Below are positions 38,960 through 45,834 of a DNA stretch of 45,834 nt, piece after piece (the stretch's first letter is position 1; each line of letters starts with the position of its first letter). The notes under the pieces were generated by a model. The model ran no database searches and was not told the origin of the DNA. It saw nothing but the letters and a program-made list of their open reading frames with translations. The stretch is from the NCBI GenBank assembly GCA_002478765.1, contig DLQO01000012.1:22811-68644 (forward strand), in the 5' to 3' direction. Source of the stretch: Flavobacteriales bacterium UBA7430 (GTDB lineage Bacteria > Bacteroidota > Bacteroidia > Flavobacteriales > UBA7430). A program made the position numbers and the translations under genes.

Positions 38960-39816
38960 TAGAGCACCATTTTATCGACAGGTATAATCAATATATCTTC
39001 GGCACCAACGGCCTTTAGTTCATCAATGATTTCCCAAAATTTATTTTCTTCAATCACACTGTGTAGAGAACTCCAACCCTTTTCAGCTAAAGGTAAAACG
39101 GTTGGGCTTTTGAGAACTGGAAGAATGTTCGTTACTTCTTTGATCTTAGCATCCGGAACATTCATTAAAATGTATTTGGTGTTTTTTGCTCTCAACACAG
39201 ATTGTATCCTGAACAATAAACGATCTAATATTTCTTGCTTTTCAACACCCAGGGTTTTAGACTTCACCAATACAGCTTCTGACTTAAGTATGACTTGAGT
39301 TTCTTTGAGGCCATTTTTAAAAAGTGTACTTCCTGAACTAACAATGTCACATATTCCATCAGCCAAACCAATGTTTGGTGCTATTTCAACAGAACCCGAT
39401 ATGGTGTGAATATCAGCATTGATGTTGTTTTTCTTCAAAAAGGATGTAACCGTATTTGGATAGGATGTGGCAATCTTTTTCCCTTGGAAGTAATTAAGAG
39501 ATTCATCATCAACATCCTTAGGAACTGCAAGAGATACTCGACACTTTGAAAAACCAAGTTTTTCTACAATGGAAATCTCTTTTTCTTTTTCTATGAGAAG
39601 GTTTTCACCAACAATAGCAATGTCTACAACACCATCTTGAACGTATTGCGGAATGTCTGAATTTCGTAAATGAAGGATTTCAAGAGGGAAATTTTGAACT
39701 TCAACTTTAAGCTGATCTTTACCGTTATTGACATCTATTCCACAAGCCTTAAGGAGCTTGAGTGAATCTTGGTTTAAACGTCCACTTTTCTGAATTGCAA
39801 TTTTTAGCTTACTCAT
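38959..39816 (-). CDS. hisG: ATP phosphoribosyltransferase (long form)
   Basis: 285 residues from the ATG at 39816. The open frame extends to a TTG at 39864, but those 16 residues fall in the attenuator's T-run. It catalyses the first committed step of histidine synthesis and is normally feedback-inhibited by histidine. Catalytic-domain segments are LKIAIQKSGRL and DGICDIVSSGSTLFKNGL; the C-terminal ~75 residues form the regulatory HisG_C domain (ending VGAEDILIIPVDKMVL), which marks the long, HisZ-independent form. It is first in the hisGDCBHAF-IE operon and follows a leader-peptide attenuator. Confidence 0.95.
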   Translation of the reverse strand: MSKLKIAIQKSGRLNQDSLKLLKACGIDVNNGKDQLKVEVQNFPLEILHLRNSDIPQYVQDGVVDIAIVGENLLIEKEKEISIVEKLGFSKCRVSLAVPKDVDDESLNYFQGKKIATSYPNTVTSFLKKNNINADIHTISGSVEIAPNIGLADGICDIVSSGSTLFKNGLKETQVILKSEAVLVKSKTLGVEKQEILDRLLFRIQSVLRAKNTKYILMNVPDAKIKEVTNILPVLKSPTVLPLAEKGWSSLHSVIEENKFWEIIDELKAVGAEDILIIPVDKMVL

Positions 39817-39862
39817 TCTGTTTGTTGTTAAGATGTTTGAGCAAACCTTGAAGTTGAAATAC

Positions 39863-39896
39863 AAAAAACCCCGTTTGATTTACTCAAACGGGGTTT
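39863..39896 (-). terminator. Histidine operon attenuator terminator
   Basis: On the minus strand AAACCCCGTTTGA (39896-39884), loop of 5 nt and TCAAACGGGGTTT (39878-39866) form a perfect 13-bp stem followed by TTTTTT (39868-39863). It lies between the His-rich leader ORF and hisG, not at the end of a gene. Its first arm contains CGTTTGAG (39890-39883), which is complementary to CTCAAACG at 39936-39929 inside the leader ORF. Confidence 0.9.
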
Positions 39897-39916
39897 GGAA
39901 TATTAGTATACACACA

Positions 39917-39976
39917 TCATCCCTGACTCGTTTGAGATCCAGTATGGTGATGATGATGTATCTGAATTGTGTTCAT
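39917..39976 (-). CDS. hisL: Histidine operon leader peptide (19 aa, five consecutive His)
   Basis: The ATG at 39976-39974 opens a 19-codon frame, MNTIQIHHHHHTGSQTSQG, ending at TGA 39919-39917. Codons 7-11 (39958-39944) are CAT CAT CAT CAC CAT. CTCAAACG (39936-39929) in codons 13-16 can pair with the terminator's first arm. A ribosome stalled at the first histidines leaves this segment free to form the antiterminator; a ribosome that reaches the stop covers it and lets the terminator form. The parts match the enteric his leader in logic but not in sequence. The mechanism is inferred; the peptide, complementarity and terminator are seen directly. Confidence 0.88.
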   Translation of the reverse strand: MNTIQIHHHHHTGSQTSQG

Positions 39977-39995
39977 TTTTCTTAGTCTACTCCAG

Positions 39996-40026
39996 CAAAG
40001 ATATAGATATTTTTTTTACGATAAAA
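39996..40026 (-). promoter_or_regulatory. Promoter of the his leader and operon
   Basis: On the minus strand TTTT (40026-40023), 19 nt, then TATCTTTG (40003-39996): a full -7 box and a one-mismatch -33 box. The leader ATG is 19 nt further on, preceded by CTGGAG as a possible weak ribosome site. Confidence 0.65.
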
Positions 40027-40057
40027 TGTTTTCGTAAATTCTTTAGCAATGCAGAAT

Positions 40058-40858
40058 TTACTTTTTAATTTGCTCAAAAGAAGCAACGATACCTTTTATA
40101 ACCGAAGATGAAAGTCCGTTGTGTTCCATTTCATTTAATCCTGCTATGGTACAACCTTTGGGCGTGGTAACTTTGTCTATCTCAACTTCTGGATGTTGAT
40201 TTCGTCCGATCAGTAACTCTGCGGCACCTTTAACGGTTTGTTTTGCAATATCACAGGCTGTTTGTGCATCAAAACCAATTTCAACACCACCTTCTGTCAT
40301 CGCTCTCATAAATCTTAAGACATAAGCAATTCCACAAGCACCCAATACGGTTGCAGCATCCATCAACTTTTCATCAATCGAAATTGTTGCTCCTACAGAG
40401 TCAAAACATTGTTGAATTAGAAGGTTTTGTTCTTCATGATCTGTATTTGAACAAATGCACGTCATAGACATTGCTACATCAGCAGCAGTGTTTGGCATGG
40501 CTCTGAAGACTGAAACTCCCGGATGAACGACTCCTTGAATGTCATCGATAGTTACGGCAGTAGCTAGGGACACTACAATGTGTTTACCAGGAATTAAATG
40601 TGACTTAAGCTCCTTAAGTATGGGAATTATGTTAAAGGGTTTAAGGCCTAAAATAATAATGTCGGATGCTTCAATCGCCTTTGCATTGTCGCTGGTTAAG
40701 TTGATACCGGTATCCTTTAAATGATCCAGAGGCTTTAGATTTCTTCGAGTAGCGGTAATGTTAGAGTTGGTGAAATCAGTATTCGAAATCAACCCATTTA
40801 GTACAGATTCTCCGAGGTTACCACAACCAATTATGGCTATTTTCTTATTTTTCATCAT
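40058..40858 (-). CDS. proC: Pyrroline-5-carboxylate reductase
   Basis: 266 residues. It reduces pyrroline-5-carboxylate to proline with NAD(P)H. The N-terminal dinucleotide fold is KKIAIIGCGNLGESVLNGLI. The middle has VSVFRAMPNTAADVAMSMT, and the C-terminal helical dimer domain carries TACDIAKQTVKGAAELL and the signature DKVTTPKGCTIAGLNEME. It has its own promoter candidate (TAAATTTG, 40933-40926). No terminator is visible between it and the his leader, so read-through would be filtered by the his attenuator. Confidence 0.95.
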   Translation of the reverse strand: MMKNKKIAIIGCGNLGESVLNGLISNTDFTNSNITATRRNLKPLDHLKDTGINLTSDNAKAIEASDIIILGLKPFNIIPILKELKSHLIPGKHIVVSLATAVTIDDIQGVVHPGVSVFRAMPNTAADVAMSMTCICSNTDHEEQNLLIQQCFDSVGATISIDEKLMDAATVLGACGIAYVLRFMRAMTEGGVEIGFDAQTACDIAKQTVKGAAELLIGRNQHPEVEIDKVTTPKGCTIAGLNEMEHNGLSSSVIKGIVASFEQIKK

Positions 40859-40925
40859 TGTACTTCACAATTTAGGAGGGTTTTTTAATGGATTTTAATC
40901 CTTACAAAAAAGTACGTATTCCTAT

Positions 40926-40933
40926 CAAATTTA
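40926..40933 (-). promoter_or_regulatory. -7 box of proC
   Basis: TAAATTTG on the minus strand matches TAnnTTTG, with TTTC 20 nt upstream as a partial -33 box. The predicted leader of about 65 nt contains GGATTAAAATCC and a GTACTT/AAGTAC pair, but no His- or Pro-rich mini-ORF. Confidence 0.45.
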
Positions 40934-41021
40934 GTATTTTCTAAATACATCAGGAAATTTGCAAATCACGTGACGTAATATTCAACAAACACTCGACATC
41001 AATTTGTTTGGCTGAAAACAA

Positions 41022-41972
41022 TTAATTTTTTTGCCAAGCTAAAGAACTTGCTCCAAGAATAGCAGCGTCTGCTGCTTTTAGTTGACTGGGTACAATATCA
41101 ATTTTGTTTCTGAATGTTTTCAGAAGATACTGTTCCATGTATTTTTTAGTTGGCTTTAGGATTAAATCTCCAGCTTGAGCAAGTCCTCCAAATAAAACAA
41201 TGAGTTTAGGACTGGTAATTGCAACCATACTCGCAAGACCAAACCCTAGTTTCTCTGCAGTGTAATCAAATATTTCCAAAGCCATTTTATCACCTTGAAG
41301 TGCCGCATCAGCGATTGCTTTACTTGTAATTTCAGGTAGATCCGATAGAATAGAATCCTTTGATTTGGCTAAAAACTCATTCGCAGTCTTGACAATTCCC
41401 GTTGCTGAAGCATAGGTTTCTAAACAACCTCTGTTACCACAACCGCAAAGACGACCATTTTTTTCAACAATTACGTGTCCAAGCTCTCCAGCAAAACCGT
41501 CATGACCATAGACCAATTCACCGTTAACGACAAATCCACTTCCTAGTCCCGTTCCTAGGGTAACCATAGCCAAGTCATCAATTCCCTTTGCTGCTCCATA
41601 AATACGCTCTCCCATCGCTGCTGCATTTGCATCGTTAGTCAATGATATAGGGAAGTCGAAATAAGCCTCAAATAAACGAACTAGGGGCACAACACCTTTC
41701 CATTTTAAATTCGGTGCATGCTCTATGGTTCCTGTATAAAAGTTTGCGTTTGGCGCTCCAATACCCATACCAATAATCTTTGAATCATTAAATTTAGAGA
41801 TCAAAGCATTCACTCCTTTTTGAACTTCATTTACGAAATCTTCAACAGCAGGATAATCTCCTGTTTTTATGGCGTTTTGAACCAAACAGTTGCCTGTTTC
41901 GTCAACCAATCCAAAGACGGTGTTTGTTCCACCTATATCAATACCTACAGCTAATTTCATTTTATGCGTCAT
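41022..41972 (-). CDS. ROK-family sugar kinase (glucokinase-like)
   Basis: 316 residues. The ATP-binding loop is [15 protein letters not shown], and the sugar site [10 protein letters not shown] contains the catalytic aspartate. The ROK zinc motif is [14 protein letters not shown], with a histidine in GELGHVIVE. There is no helix-turn-helix, so this is a kinase and not a ROK repressor. It phosphorylates glucose or another hexose. The gene overlaps the sugar transporter by 11 bases; [11 protein letters not shown] at 41960 is an alternative start. Transport and phosphorylation are thus coupled. Confidence 0.88.
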   Translation of the reverse strand: MTHKMKLAVGIDIGGTNTVFGLVDETGNCLVQNAIKTGDYPAVEDFVNEVQKGVNALISKFNDSKIIGMGIGAPNANFYTGTIEHAPNLKWKGVVPLVRLFEAYFDFPISLTNDANAAAMGERIYGAAKGIDDLAMVTLGTGLGSGFVVNGELVYGHDGFAGELGHVIVEKNGRLCGCGNRGCLETYASATGIVKTANEFLAKSKDSILSDLPEITSKAIADAALQGDKMALEIFDYTAEKLGFGLASMVAITSPKLIVLFGGLAQAGDLILKPTKKYMEQYLLKTFRNKIDIVPSQLKAADAAILGASSLAWQKN

Positions 41973-43563
41973 AATTTACACCTTGGGTTTTTAAAATTCT
42001 TTTTACTTGGATTGCGAAAAACATGAGATAAGCAAAACATGCCACAGTAATCCAATATGAGTTGTGTATGTTAAAAAGGTCAGCAAGCTTCCCTTGAATA
42101 GGCGGAATGATTGCTCCACCTAAAATCATCATGATTAGAAAAGCAGAACCTTGAGAGGTGTATTTGCCCAAGCCTGCTATGGATAATGAAAAAATACTAG
42201 GCCACATGATAGAGCAAAATAGCCCACCGCTCATAAAAGCATAAACGGCAATTGTACCCTCAGTAAATAAACCTATAATCATGGCAATCATGCCTAGTAG
42301 ACCAAAGATAAACAATGTTTTTGCAGGCTTTTCTTGTCCAAAATAAAATCCACCAATGAGAAGTAAGATACTCCATCCGTACAAATACAATCCACTGACA
42401 TCATTATTGCTGACATGATTCACGAATAAAACCACTCCAAAAGCGATGTATGGAACGATGATGAACAGGATGTTTTTAAGTGTTTTACCGGGGTTAAATA
42501 CCGTAATGGCCCCAGCCCAACGACCGATCATTAAAGAACCCCAGTACATAGAGATGTAGGGTGCAATTTCAGAATCTGAAAAACCTCCAAATGCATCGGA
42601 CTTTAAAAGCTCTCCTAAGTTACTTTGTATGGTCACTTCAACTCCTACGTAGGTGAAAATAGCAAGCATTCCCATAACCAATTGAGGGTATTGCATGGCT
42701 CCCCATCCTGCGGGACTCTTTAAAGCGCTTTTATTGGCTAGTAATAAACCTCCAACAATGATAACTAACGCTACGATCATAAGTAAAAAGATGAGATTCG
42801 AATCTACCTCTGTTCCTTTGTATTGATCAAAAACAAAATAGAAAATAACCAGTAATGAAATGGTTATAAAACCAAGAGTTTTTACGGCCTTTGGTGCTTG
42901 TACAAAATTAGTATCCCCTTTAGCCTGAGGTAATTTTTTTGAAAAAATAAACCACAAAGCAGCAAGCAAAAATAAAGCGCCTACAGCGATGTACAATGTC
43001 TTTACTGTAGATAAGTCAATCGAAGCAATTTGCTCATCCGTATACGTTGCTGCGCCAAAAAGAGCTAAAGCAACGGCAATAGGTCCAATGGCTGTACCAA
43101 AAGAATTAACACCACCAGCTAAATTCAATCGGTAAGAGCCTGTAGATGGGTCTCCTAAGGAAATTGCAAAAGGGTTGGCAGAAGTTTGTTGTAAAGAAAA
43201 ACCAAGCGCTACAACAAATAATGAAGCTAAAATAAATGTAAAAGACCCACTTGAAATTGCCGGAATCATTAACGCAGCTCCTACGGCAGAGATGATCAAA
43301 CCGTAAACAATACCGTTTTTAAATCCCCATTTATTTAAGATGTCTGTTTTGGCATAGCCTGATATAACAAATAAAAGAAGTGCTCCAATATAGTAAGCGC
43401 CATAAAAGGCGAAATCAATCAATTGGGATTGAAATTGATCTAGGTTAAAGTAATTCTTGCAAAATGGAATAAACACGCCATTTGAGGCTGCAATAAATCC
43501 CCAAAAGAAAAAAACCGTAACCAAGGTTGCTAGTGCCGCATTGTAATTTTTTGTTTGTTTCAT
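41962..43563 (-). CDS. Sugar MFS transporter, FucP/GluP type
   Basis: 533 residues with about 12-14 hydrophobic segments. The opening [22 protein letters not shown] matches proton-coupled sugar symporters related to FucP and GluP, which are common in Bacteroidota. A central loop near 215-225 divides the two halves. [13 protein letters not shown] and [34 protein letters not shown] are typical of the second half. The substrate is probably a hexose, matching the downstream kinase; the exact sugar is not readable. Confidence 0.87.
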   Translation of the reverse strand: MKQTKNYNAALATLVTVFFFWGFIAASNGVFIPFCKNYFNLDQFQSQLIDFAFYGAYYIGALLLFVISGYAKTDILNKWGFKNGIVYGLIISAVGAALMIPAISSGSFTFILASLFVVALGFSLQQTSANPFAISLGDPSTGSYRLNLAGGVNSFGTAIGPIAVALALFGAATYTDEQIASIDLSTVKTLYIAVGALFLLAALWFIFSKKLPQAKGDTNFVQAPKAVKTLGFITISLLVIFYFVFDQYKGTEVDSNLIFLLMIVALVIIVGGLLLANKSALKSPAGWGAMQYPQLVMGMLAIFTYVGVEVTIQSNLGELLKSDAFGGFSDSEIAPYISMYWGSLMIGRWAGAITVFNPGKTLKNILFIIVPYIAFGVVLFVNHVSNNDVSGLYLYGWSILLLIGGFYFGQEKPAKTLFIFGLLGMIAMIIGLFTEGTIAVYAFMSGGLFCSIMWPSIFSLSIAGLGKYTSQGSAFLIMMILGGAIIPPIQGKLADLFNIHNSYWITVACFAYLMFFAIQVKRILKTQGVNYDA

Positions 43564-43630
43564 GAGACTGTTTTAGAGTTATCGTTTCGCTCAAACATTA
43601 AAAATAAAAGCATCACAAGAAATGACTTTT

Positions 43631-43650
43631 AATCGTTTTTTAAAATGATT
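43631..43650. promoter_or_regulatory. Inverted repeat, candidate operator of the sugar operon
   Basis: AATCGTTTTTTAAAATGATT has 8 of 10 symmetric pairs (arms AATC/GATT and TTTT/AAAA). It lies 68-87 nt upstream of the transporter start. It is AT-rich, so chance cannot be excluded. Confidence 0.35.
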
Positions 43651-43801
43651 GCGGCACGAATTTAAAAAAATGTTGCGAATCAATCCCTATCAATGAGTAT
43701 CAAGTAGGGTTTTAATTAAAGAAATTGAGCTAATGTGAATTAGAATTAGGTGTTGTCGAGATTAAAATCATGATAAAAGGCATCCTTAAGTATTGTTAAA
43801 T

Positions 43802-43824
43802 AAAAAAGAGCCCTAAGGCTCTTT
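43802..43824 (-). terminator. Second terminator after the sensor kinase
   Basis: AAAGAGCC (43805-43812), loop CTAA and GGCTCTTT (43817-43824) form an 8-bp stem. On the minus strand the T-run overlaps the end of the stem (43807-43802). Confidence 0.8.
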
Positions 43825-43875
43825 CTTACAGAAAAGTAATTCGACCCCAAAAATCACCCTCCTGCATTCTATAAC

Positions 43876-43904
43876 AAAAAAAAAGTAGAGCTCTAAAACT
43901 CTAC
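43876..43904 (-). terminator. First terminator after the sensor kinase
   Basis: On the minus strand GTAGAG (43904-43899) pairs with CTCTAC (43890-43885) around an 8-nt loop, and is followed by nine T. With the hairpin at 43802-43824 it forms a tandem terminator. Confidence 0.8.
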
Positions 43905-43937
43905 ACTAACTAAAAAATCTTATTTAAATGTGTCATC

Positions 43938-45158
43938 TCAAGTATCGTTTAAAGGTATATGCTTTAGAATTAAGGGCAGTTTTATAGTGACCTTTGCACC
44001 TGACATATCCTCCTTATTTTCATACAATTTACTAAAATTTATTTCAAATTCAAAATTATGTTGGGATTTCATTAATAACAATCGCTCCTTTATAATCGTC
44101 AAACTCATGCCCAGATTCTCTTTTTCGTCAATCTCATCAGATTCAAAGCCTAGACCATCATCCATAACAATAACTTCTATATGGTTGTTATGTTTAACAA
44201 ATTCAACACTGATATTACCTGGTGTGGTTTTTTCATAAAGACCATGTTTGATTGAGTTTTCAACGAGGGGTTGAATCATTAAAGAGGGTATCATGTAACA
44301 AGAAGTATCAATATCTACTGAATGGTCTATTTGAAAGGTAAACACATTACCAGAGCGTTTGTTTTCAAGAGACATATACATTTCAAGGAAAGAAATCTCT
44401 TCATCAATACTGATGAATTTATTCTGACTTATTTCTAAATTTTTTCGAATAAGATTGGAAAAAAGCTTTAAGTTTTTTTGAGCTTCATTTGGATTCTTAC
44501 AACTGATATGATATTGTATGGAATTTAATGTATTAAAGATGAAGTGAGGATTCATCATAGAGTGTAACAGCCTACCTTTCATTTCACTTAGTTCAAGTTT
44601 GTTATTCAAATAAACCAAGCCTCTAAGATTCTTTGCCTTTAAATACTTGAGGAAAATAAAATTTAACACAAAAAACAAAATACTTAACATCGATACAATG
44701 AATGTACTTCTCATCCAAAAGGGCTTATCCACCACAAATGAAAATGTTGCAGGAATACTCCAAGGGTTTCTTAAAGATTTCACTCTGTATTCGAAGCAAT
44801 AATTACCTGGATCTAATGATGTAAATTCAATATGGTCGATATCATTCCCTATCCACTTATTGCTCAACCCTAGCAATCGGTACTGAGAAATAATTTTACT
44901 TTTTTTAAATGAACTGGGGTGATTGACATCAATGATAATGGAATCATTACGGTCAATTGTATCAGATTTATTTATTTGTGATTTACAATTGGAATAAAAA
45001 CATTTAATACATGTATGGCGAGAATTAATTACCTTTTTTGTTAGTATGGTTAAACCTGAAATAACACAATCACTGTCCGAACAACTCTTCAGAACTGTTG
45101 GATATGCAAAAGAACTAATTACAAAATATATGAATACAATTTTCAAATAACCAATCAT
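43938..45158 (-). CDS. LytS-type sensor histidine kinase with Cys-rich periplasmic region
   Basis: 406 residues. A signal or first membrane segment spans 1-20. A Cys-rich stretch follows, with C26, C31, C50, C53 and C58. Then comes a Y_Y_Y-like beta domain at about 90-148 (YRLLGLSNKWIG, EFTSLDPGNYCFEYRVKS), a membrane helix at about 150-170, and a His_kinase domain with the phospho-acceptor H205 in MMNPHFIFNTLNS. The ATPase N-box IQPLVENSIKHG (295-306) and G-box DDGLGF are intact. The large beta-propeller usually found ahead of Y_Y_Y is missing. The gene overlaps its response-regulator gene by four bases (ATGA). The signal sensed is unknown. Confidence 0.85.
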   Translation of the reverse strand: MIGYLKIVFIYFVISSFAYPTVLKSCSDSDCVISGLTILTKKVINSRHTCIKCFYSNCKSQINKSDTIDRNDSIIIDVNHPSSFKKSKIISQYRLLGLSNKWIGNDIDHIEFTSLDPGNYCFEYRVKSLRNPWSIPATFSFVVDKPFWMRSTFIVSMLSILFFVLNFIFLKYLKAKNLRGLVYLNNKLELSEMKGRLLHSMMNPHFIFNTLNSIQYHISCKNPNEAQKNLKLFSNLIRKNLEISQNKFISIDEEISFLEMYMSLENKRSGNVFTFQIDHSVDIDTSCYMIPSLMIQPLVENSIKHGLYEKTTPGNISVEFVKHNNHIEVIVMDDGLGFESDEIDEKENLGMSLTIIKERLLLMKSQHNFEFEINFSKLYENKEDMSGAKVTIKLPLILKHIPLNDT

Positions 45159-45834
45159 AAATTTGGTATATAATGGTTTAAAAACAAGCCCTGCTTTCGT
45201 CTTGATACAGGAATTATAGTACCCGTCTTTAGATGAATTTTAATTCCATTTGATCTAATATAACCAGATATGTATTGTGAGTTAACCAAATACGATTTAT
45301 GAACCCTTAGAAAATCATTGTTTAAAATATGTGTGTAATCTTTCAAGGTTTTCGTAACCACATATTGTTCGCCATCATACATGTGTATGATGCAGTAATT
45401 ATTCGATGCTTCAAGATAACAGATGTCCTCAATTCGAATCGTTACAGCCCCTCTCTTTCTTGGAACTAGCAGTGAATTGAGAGCCTGGTGTGAGTCAATC
45501 ATATCAATTTGAACATTCAATTCATTTACCTCATTTAAGTTTTGATGAGATAATACAGCCTTGTTTGTAGATGCAATGAACCGATCTTTTTCAATCGGCT
45601 TTGACAAGTAGTCTAAAGCATTGACTTTGAACCCTTCATAGGCATACTGCTCAAAAGCCGAAATGAAAATGACTTTAAAAGTTGGGTTTGGAAAATGATT
45701 TAATAGATCAAACCCCGTTTCATTCGGCATTTCGACATCCAAAAAAAGAAGGTCAACTTCATTTGATTCGATTTCAATTTTAGCTTGTGCTGCAGAATTA
45801 CATTGGGCGATGACTGAGATTTCAGGACAATATG
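45155..45834 (-). CDS. LytTR response regulator (5' end cut by window edge)
   Basis: The frame is open to the window edge, so the true start lies beyond 45834; a TTG at 45742 is not a real start because receiver-domain sequence continues upstream (CPEISVIAQCNSAAQAKIE, then VDLLFLDVEMP). The phospho-acceptor aspartate is in FLDVEMPNETG, the conserved threonine position reads SAFEQ, and the lysine is in YLSKPIEKDRF. The C-terminal LytTR DNA-binding domain covers the last ~100 residues (DICYLEASNNYCIIHM, FLRVHKSYLVNSQYI, IIPVSRRKQ). It is the partner of the kinase that follows it. Confidence 0.88.
   Translation of the reverse strand, partial: YCPEISVIAQCNSAAQAKIEIESNEVDLLFLDVEMPNETGFDLLNHFPNPTFKVIFISAFEQYAYEGFKVNALDYLSKPIEKDRFIASTNKAVLSHQNLNEVNELNVQIDMIDSHQALNSLLVPRKRGAVTIRIEDICYLEASNNYCIIHMYDGEQYVVTKTLKDYTHILNNDFLRVHKSYLVNSQYISGYIRSNGIKIHLKTGTIIPVSRRKQGLFLNHYIPNL

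Larger units (their letters stand above)
43564..43937. promoter_or_regulatory. Gap between the sugar operon and the sensor kinase
   Basis: The 374-nt region has no convincing ORF. On the right are two terminators for the kinase transcript. On the left is the sugar operon promoter region, with a 20-nt inverted repeat at 43631-43650 and TAATGTTTG close to the ATG as an imperfect -7 box. Nothing else is recognised. Confidence 0.45.

Noticed and set aside
39817..39864. N-terminal extension of hisG
   Set aside because: It begins with TTG inside the attenuator's T-run; MSKLKIAIQKSG at 39816 matches the family start.
39944..39958. Five consecutive His codons that look like a His-tag or vector remnant
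   Set aside because: They sit in a native leader ORF with a promoter, a complementary antiterminator segment and a terminator directly before a histidine operon; no cloning-site or vector sequence surrounds them.

Overview
The window reads as a chromosomal segment of a member of the Bacteroidota, most likely a pigmented, Flavobacteriales-like bacterium. The evidence is low to moderate GC, promoter candidates of the Bacteroidota form (TTTG/TTG, about 19 nt, TAnnTTTG), a bifunctional HAD-IGPD HisB, mitochondrial-type aconitase, GyrA and ClpC of Bacteroidota style, a zeaxanthin-type carotenoid cluster, and a secreted protein related to domains of gliding/T9SS adhesins. I see no tRNA, rRNA, IS element, prophage or CRISPR array. 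The gene content is mostly core metabolism and the interest lies in the regulatory DNA between genes.

Layout. 1-783: possible C-terminal tail of an upstream gene, a secreted SPOR protein, then a convergent gap with a 14-bp palindrome, a -7 box and a terminator (candidate small RNA). 783-4731 (minus): etfB-etfA-bifunctional nuclease-thyA-folA, joining electron-transfer flavoprotein and folate/dTMP genes. 5035-6015: pdhB, ended by a two-way terminator. 6082-9428 (minus): acyl-CoA carboxylase beta subunit and an RluA-type pseudouridine synthase with a long coiled-coil front. 9589-12495: msrB and aconitase. 12561-15140 (minus): clpC. 15353-19021: gyrA plus a TPR protein. 19179-23001: carotenoid operon crtI-crtB-unknown-idi-crtZ with overlapping genes. 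22998-26960 (minus): prmC, then ligA-DUF6913-like-GreA-like. 26997-30477: ribD, a small secreted beta-domain protein on the other strand, a YigZ/IMPACT protein and an M42-like peptidase. 30533-32717 (minus): cystathionine beta-synthase-like plus gamma-lyase/synthase. 32943-39816 (minus): complete hisGDCBHAF-IE operon. 40058-45834 (minus): proC, a sugar MFS transporter plus ROK kinase, and a LytTR/LytS two-component pair cut by the window edge.

The main discovery is a pair of leader-peptide attenuators, neither of which is long enough to be found as an ordinary ORF. Upstream of hisG lie a promoter, a 19-codon ORF with five consecutive histidine codons, a segment complementary to the terminator's first arm, and a 13-bp perfect stem followed by six T. 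Upstream of the cystathionine beta-synthase gene lie a textbook promoter (TTG-N19-TAAATTTG), a 17-codon ORF encoding Cys-Arg-Cys, and a terminator that ends 10 nt before the gene's start codon. These predict that each operon is controlled by ribosome stalling on the amino acid it makes. The second also argues that the transsulfuration pair runs towards cysteine.

A second regulatory observation is a composite element (GGGTGAA[T/A]TCAC[C/T]C followed by conserved spaced blocks for about 64 nt) found at 587 and again at 28774.
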